This document shows positions 13,665-17,422 of a stretch of DNA of 17,422 nucleotides, one piece after another. The stretch covers positions 1 through 17,422 of the forward strand of contig CALKWS010000296.1 in the NCBI GenBank assembly GCA_938004115.1. The letters are read 5' to 3'. Position numbers and translations under genes: made by a program. Positions within the stretch are counted from its first letter, which is position 1. Each line of letters starts with the position of its first letter. The stretch is from an uncultured Ruaniaceae bacterium (GTDB taxonomy: Bacteria; Actinomycetota; Actinomycetes; Actinomycetales; Beutenbergiaceae). Under the pieces are notes generated by a model. It worked only from the letters and a program-made list of their open reading frames with translations, did not search any database and was not told the origin of the DNA.

Positions 13665-14893
13665 ACCCGCTCCAGTTTCCGGAAGCCCCGCGGCAGGTCG
13701 GACAACTCCCCCAGCGTCAGGGCACTGACCTGGCCGAGCTTGTGCACTGCGGGCTCGGCGCCGATCCGGGTCTGGATCGCCAGGGACCGCACCCCGACGG
13801 GCAGCACCGCCCCGGCGGCGCGGATCTCCCGGGGCGGTACCTGGGAGCCGCAGAGCAGCACCACCACGGTGGCCCGCTGCACATCGCGGGTGACCATCCG
13901 GGCCAGGTCCACCAGGGTGGTGGGGCTGGTCACGAAGTCCAGCCTGGTCAGGTCGTCCAGCAACCGGCCCGTGGAGGTGGTGGCGATCATCTCGTCGGTG
14001 GCCATCGCGGTCAGGTCCTTGGAGGACCGGATCGCCTCCAGGCCCAGCGACCCGAGCGCGGAGATCGCCAGTTCGAACTCGTCCTCCTCGCCGTAGTCAC
14101 GCAGCTGGGAGGACAGCGCCACCACCAGGTGGGAGCGGCGGGTCTCCTCGAACTGGCGCACCATGAGGGTGCCGGTCTTGGCCGAGGAGCGCCAGTGCAC
14201 GTACCGGCGGTCATCCCCCGGGCCGTACTCGCGCAGGGCGTGGAAGGACAGGTCCGCGTTGGTCACGTCGCGGGTCTCCTGCCCTTCCAGGTCGTGCAGG
14301 AAGCCGGCGGCCGAGGAGCCCATCCGCACCGTGGCCGGGTGCACGTACAGTTCCTCCGGTTCGGTCCACAGCACCGAGCGCCGCACCAGCCCCAACGGGT
14401 CCCCGCGGACGGAGGAGACCGGGCCCACGGTGATCACACCGCGGCGGTGGGTGGGGATCACGAACAGTTCATCGTGCTCCTGCCCCGGTGCCATGGCGGG
14501 CAGCGCGAAACTCGCCCTGGAGTCCCCCACCGGCATCTCGATCCGGGCCGGCAGCACGGGGCGGTCGCCGGCGTTGCGCACGTCCACCCCGCCCATGGCG
14601 CGCTGTCCGACGACGACGCGTCCCTCCCGCAGGCGCAGGTTGATCGCGTAGGGGTGGCGGCCGATGGCGAAGATCACGGCCGCGGCCACGGCACCGACGA
14701 AGCCGGCGCCGAGCACCCGCAGTTCGATCCAGCCGGCCAGGTACCCGGCCACCAGGCTGATCACCCCGAGGGCGAGCAGCACCCACGCGGCGCGGGAGAT
14801 CCAGCTCAGCGCCCGGGTGCTGCGGCGCATCTGCCCGACGATCTCCCCGACCGTCCGGGTGATGGTGCTGGTGGTCTGGCCGGTGGTGCTCAT
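13661..14893 (-). CDS. DUF58 domain-containing membrane protein
   Basis: The protein has 410 residues. Two membrane segments (about 32-52 and 56-78) precede a large region ending in the DUF58 motif at about 221-250, where REYGPGDDRRYVHW and RSSAKTGTLMVRQFEE fit the family. The C-terminal part resembles a von Willebrand A-like fold that often partners with MoxR ATPases. It starts seven bases behind the moxR stop and ends overlapping the transglutaminase-like gene by four bases, so the three are surely co-expressed. Its molecular action is not known; a role in assembling or activating envelope proteins is inferred from the gene set. Confidence 0.88.
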   Translation of the reverse strand: MSTTGQTTSTITRTVGEIVGQMRRSTRALSWISRAAWVLLALGVISLVAGYLAGWIELRVLGAGFVGAVAAAVIFAIGRHPYAINLRLREGRVVVGQRAMGGVDVRNAGDRPVLPARIEMPVGDSRASFALPAMAPGQEHDELFVIPTHRRGVITVGPVSSVRGDPLGLVRRSVLWTEPEELYVHPATVRMGSSAAGFLHDLEGQETRDVTNADLSFHALREYGPGDDRRYVHWRSSAKTGTLMVRQFEETRRSHLVVALSSQLRDYGEEDEFELAISALGSLGLEAIRSSKDLTAMATDEMIATTSTGRLLDDLTRLDFVTSPTTLVDLARMVTRDVQRATVVVLLCGSQVPPREIRAAGAVLPVGVRSLAIQTRIGAEPAVHKLGQVSALTLGELSDLPRGFRKLERV

Positions 14894-14900
14894 CGGCCGG

Positions 14901-15887
14901 TCAGGCGTTCCGCTGCGCCGGCGGGTTCACCTCGGTGAGGATCCGGCGCACCGACTCCGTGGCGCTGGCGCCCTCGAACTCGGCTTCGGCGTCGAGCACC
15001 ATCCGGTGGGCCAGCACCGGTTCGGCCAGGGCCTTGACGTCGTCGGGGATCACGTAGTGGCGTCCCTGGGAGGCGGCCCACACCTTGGCGGTGCGCACCA
15101 GCGCCAAGGCGCCGCGTACGCTCACGCCCAGCGCGATCTCCGGTGCCGTGCGGGTGGCCTCCACCAGGTGGGTGATGTAGGTGAGCACGGCCGGGTCGAT
15201 GTACACCGTGGAGGCCAGTTCGGCCATGTCCACCACGGCGGTGCCGGTGATCACCGGGGTGAGGCCGGCGGTGCGGTCCCGGACGGCGGATCCGGCGAGG
15301 ATCTGCACGGTGGACTCGGCATCGGGGTAGCCCAGGGAGGTGCGCATCAGGAACCGGTCCAGCTGCGCCTCCGGTAGGCGGTAGGTGCCGGCCTGCTCGA
15401 TCGGGTTCTGGGTGGCCAGCACGATGAACGGGCTACCGACCTCGTGCGGGCGGCCGTCCACGGTGACGCGACCCTCCTCCATCACCTCCAGCAGCGCGGA
15501 CTGGGTCTTCGGCGAGGCGCGGTTGATCTCATCGGCCAGCACCACGGTGGCGAAGATCGGGCCCTTGTGGAAGTCCCAGCGTTTGGTCTCCTGGTCGTAG
15601 ATCGTCACGCCGGTGACGTCGGAGGGCAGCAGGTCGGGGGTGAACTGGATCCGGGAGTGGGAGGACTGCACGGTGGCCGCCAGCGCGCGGGCCAGGGAGG
15701 TCTTGCCGGTGCCTGGGTAGTCCTCCAGGAGCAGGTGTCCGCCGGAGAGCAGGCAGGTGAAGGCGAGCCGGACCACGTGCGCCTTGCCCAGGATCGCCTC
15801 GGAGACGTTCTGGACCAGCCGGTGGAACGTCTCGGCGAACCACGCGGCGCGCTCGGGCGTCATCGTGGCGGTGTCGGTTGCGGTCAA
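14901..15887 (-). CDS. MoxR-family AAA+ ATPase
   Basis: The protein has 328 residues. It carries Walker A GTGKT at 59-63 (in EDYPGTGKTS), Walker B VVLADEINRA at 115-124 with Asp119/Glu120, sensor 1 LATQNP at 157-162, and an arginine-finger region RLPEAQLDRFLM at 170-181. The C-terminal AAA lid follows. MoxR ATPases act as chaperone-like factors, usually with a VWA or DUF58 partner, which is the next gene here. The TTG at 15887 is taken as start because AAGGAG lies nine bases upstream. An in-frame ATG at 15863 has no such site. Confidence 0.92.
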   Translation of the reverse strand: MTATDTATMTPERAAWFAETFHRLVQNVSEAILGKAHVVRLAFTCLLSGGHLLLEDYPGTGKTSLARALAATVQSSHSRIQFTPDLLPSDVTGVTIYDQETKRWDFHKGPIFATVVLADEINRASPKTQSALLEVMEEGRVTVDGRPHEVGSPFIVLATQNPIEQAGTYRLPEAQLDRFLMRTSLGYPDAESTVQILAGSAVRDRTAGLTPVITGTAVVDMAELASTVYIDPAVLTYITHLVEATRTAPEIALGVSVRGALALVRTAKVWAASQGRHYVIPDDVKALAEPVLAHRMVLDAEAEFEGASATESVRRILTEVNPPAQRNA

Positions 15888-15896
15888 CGCAGTGTT

Positions 15897-15902
15897 CTCC
15901 TT
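15897..15902 (-). promoter_or_regulatory. Ribosome binding site of moxR
   Basis: On the minus strand AAGGAG (15902-15897) stands nine bases before the TTG at 15887. It lies in the 30-base gap behind the FN3 gene and supports the unusual TTG start. Confidence 0.65.
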
Positions 15903-15917
15903 GTCACCGTGGGTATC

Positions 15918-17422
15918 TCACCAGTCCCGTGTTTCGATCACTGCATCGGACGGTGCACCGGAGATTGACGGGCGCACGGTCGCGGTGCAGTTGGAGCCAT
16001 AGTGCGGAGGCGTGTAACCCTGGTGCCTGACGATCGCGCTGCCGTTGCCACCCATGGAGATGCTGTACGGGCCGTTCCGGGTCGACGTATCGAACGTGCC
16101 GCACTGCGAACCGGAGGCCCGCACGTTCACCTGGTACGTACCCGAGGGCCAGTCCGACCAATGCAGCCTGAACGAGTGGCAGTTCGTCCCGATATCACAT
16201 GACATCGCGTCACCCTTCGTCACCCACGCCCGGGGCACGGGATCAGGTTCGGGCGGCGGTGGTTCCTTGTCGGCGCGCTGGCTGCGGGTGGCCGTACTGC
16301 TCCACCGGCCGTGTTCGTTGCGTACCTCGACTTCGATCCGGTGGTTCTGCTCCCAGGCGCCCGTCTCGGATATGGACCCGTTACGGGAACTCACCGACTG
16401 CCACGAACCGCCGTTGAGGCGGTATCGGCTCGCCGTCACCTGAGCCCCGTTGCTACTTGCGGGCGACTGCCAGGTGAAGGTGACCTGCCGACCGTTGGCG
16501 GAGGAGGAGACCGACGGCGCACCGGGCGGCCCGTAGGGCACGAAGGAGGACGATGCGGCGCTCCACTGCCCGCAGTAGGTGTTACATGCCCGCACCTGCA
16601 CGGTGTAACTCTGCCCGTTACTCAGGCCGCTGATCTCCTTGCCGGACGGCAGGGCCCGCGGGCTGCCGGAGCCCAGCCGGTACTCGTAGCGGGAGATCGG
16701 TTGACCGTTGTCGTCCGGGGCGGTGTAGTCGATGGTGGCCCGGCCGCTCTGGCCGGTCGGGGAGGCGCTGACGCCCGTGGTCCGGCCAGGGGCGCCGAAG
16801 GACCGCACCGGGGCGGACCGGGGCGACATCTCCGACTCCCCCGCGCGGTTCTCGGCGACGACCGCGAACTCGTAGTCATGGGCGTTGTCCACGGTCAGAG
16901 TGCGCTGCCTGGTGGACCCGTCCACGGTGATCACCGGTTGTTGCTGCCCGTCCTTGTACATGAACAGGCGGTAGCGGTCGATGGAGTCACCGTTGTTGTC
17001 CGGCTCGGTCCACCGCACCTGCAGTTGCCCGCCGGCGGCGATGTCGACCCGGGTCGCGTTAGGAGCCTCCGGCCGCAGCGGTGGCCCGGAGGGGATCTCG
17101 GCCACGGACCAGGAACTCCAGTCCCCCGGGTCCGGTGCGTCGTTGACGGCGCGAACCTGGAACGTGTACGCCTGCCCGTTGGTCAGACCGGTCCAGGTGT
17201 GGCTGGTCCCGGTGACCGTGACCTGGTCGCTGCCGCCGCCGCTGGGGGAGATCCGCACGTCGTAGTGCGTGATCGGGGTGCCCTCGTTCGCGGGCTCGTT
17301 CCAGTTCAGGCTCAGTTCCTGGTCGCCGAACTCCACGGTCGGGGCGCCGGGCGCCTCGGGTTTGACGTCCGGGCGGGCGTCACCGGACTGCGGGCTGGCC
17401 GGGGATTCCCCCACGTCGTTGA
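15918..17422 (-). CDS. Fibronectin type III repeat protein (5' end outside window)
   Basis: The leftward frame is open to the window edge and shows 500 residues. An internal GTG at 17414 is not convincing as the start because the frame stays open upstream. Four FN3 domains can be outlined (numbered from that GTG: 21-109, 112-206, 207-294 and 296-380), each with the typical W and YxxxV patterns such as QAYTFQVRAVN and QSYTVQVRACN. A linker rich in Pro and Glu (384-394) leads to a C-terminal domain (396-498) with four Cys, which would suit disulfides outside the cell. There is no LPxTG signal or final membrane segment, so surface attachment, if any, must come from elsewhere. It is followed by moxR after 30 bases and is probably the leading gene visible of this operon. 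Confidence 0.82.
   Translation of the reverse strand, partial: NDVGESPASPQSGDARPDVKPEAPGAPTVEFGDQELSLNWNEPANEGTPITHYDVRISPSGGGSDQVTVTGTSHTWTGLTNGQAYTFQVRAVNDAPDPGDWSSWSVAEIPSGPPLRPEAPNATRVDIAAGGQLQVRWTEPDNNGDSIDRYRLFMYKDGQQQPVITVDGSTRQRTLTVDNAHDYEFAVVAENRAGESEMSPRSAPVRSFGAPGRTTGVSASPTGQSGRATIDYTAPDDNGQPISRYEYRLGSGSPRALPSGKEISGLSNGQSYTVQVRACNTYCGQWSAASSSFVPYGPPGAPSVSSSANGRQVTFTWQSPASSNGAQVTASRYRLNGGSWQSVSSRNGSISETGAWEQNHRIEVEVRNEHGRWSSTATRSQRADKEPPPPEPDPVPRAWVTKGDAMSCDIGTNCHSFRLHWSDWPSGTYQVNVRASGSQCGTFDTSTRNGPYSISMGGNGSAIVRHQGYTPPHYGSNCTATVRPSISGAPSDAVIETRDW

Noticed and set aside
13559..14938. 459-codon rightward frame opposite the DUF58 gene
   Set aside because: Mirror frame of a recognised protein, without a signal, domain or start site.
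15918..17414. Complete FN3 protein starting at GTG 17414
   Set aside because: The frame remains open to the edge, there is no signal peptide after this GTG, and a secreted FN3 protein would need one; it is treated as partial.

Overview
The window comes from the chromosome of a high-GC actinobacterium, most likely a member of Micrococcales; this placement is by family resemblance only and the genus is not certain. The evidence is the very GC-rich third codon positions, GTG and TTG starts, leaderless-looking promoters, a two-domain actinobacterial LeuA, an actinobacterial-type RecO, a uppS-recO pair, and an FN3 / MoxR / DUF58 / transglutaminase-like / FHA gene set. I see no rRNA, tRNA, CRISPR array, insertion sequence or phage gene. 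Coding density is high and no gene-free stretch exceeds 150 bases.

Left part (1-4987): a YibE/F membrane protein, cut by the window edge, is read leftward. Divergent from it is a zinc-uptake operon read rightward: znuA (lipoprotein), znuC (ATPase), znuB (permease), zur (repressor) and a small DedA/VTT-type membrane protein. These genes overlap or nearly touch. A perfect 7-1-7 palindrome of Zur-box type lies on the -10 region and start of znuA, so Zur probably represses its own operon.

Middle part (5085-8620): reading leftward are leuA, recO and uppS; recO and uppS overlap by four bases. The leuA transcript starts with a short leader peptide carrying three consecutive leucine codons and mutually exclusive hairpins, which looks like a leucine attenuator. 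Behind leuA there is a 40-base tandem duplication of its 3' end and a strong 40-nt hairpin. uppS and the DedA-like gene converge on a short hairpin-rich spacer.

Right part (8619-17422): a leftward gene set encodes an FN3-repeat protein (5' end outside the window), MoxR ATPase, DUF58 protein, a TgpA/DUF3488-type transglutaminase-like membrane protein, a LarA-family protein, and a membrane-anchored FHA protein. This resembles a cell-envelope or surface-protein system in which MoxR and DUF58 may act on a membrane partner, with FHA linking to Ser/Thr kinase signalling. Two things stand out. The transglutaminase-like domain has lost its expected catalytic Cys and His. A nickel-pincer-type LarA homologue sits in the middle of the set behind what may be its own promoter and operator.
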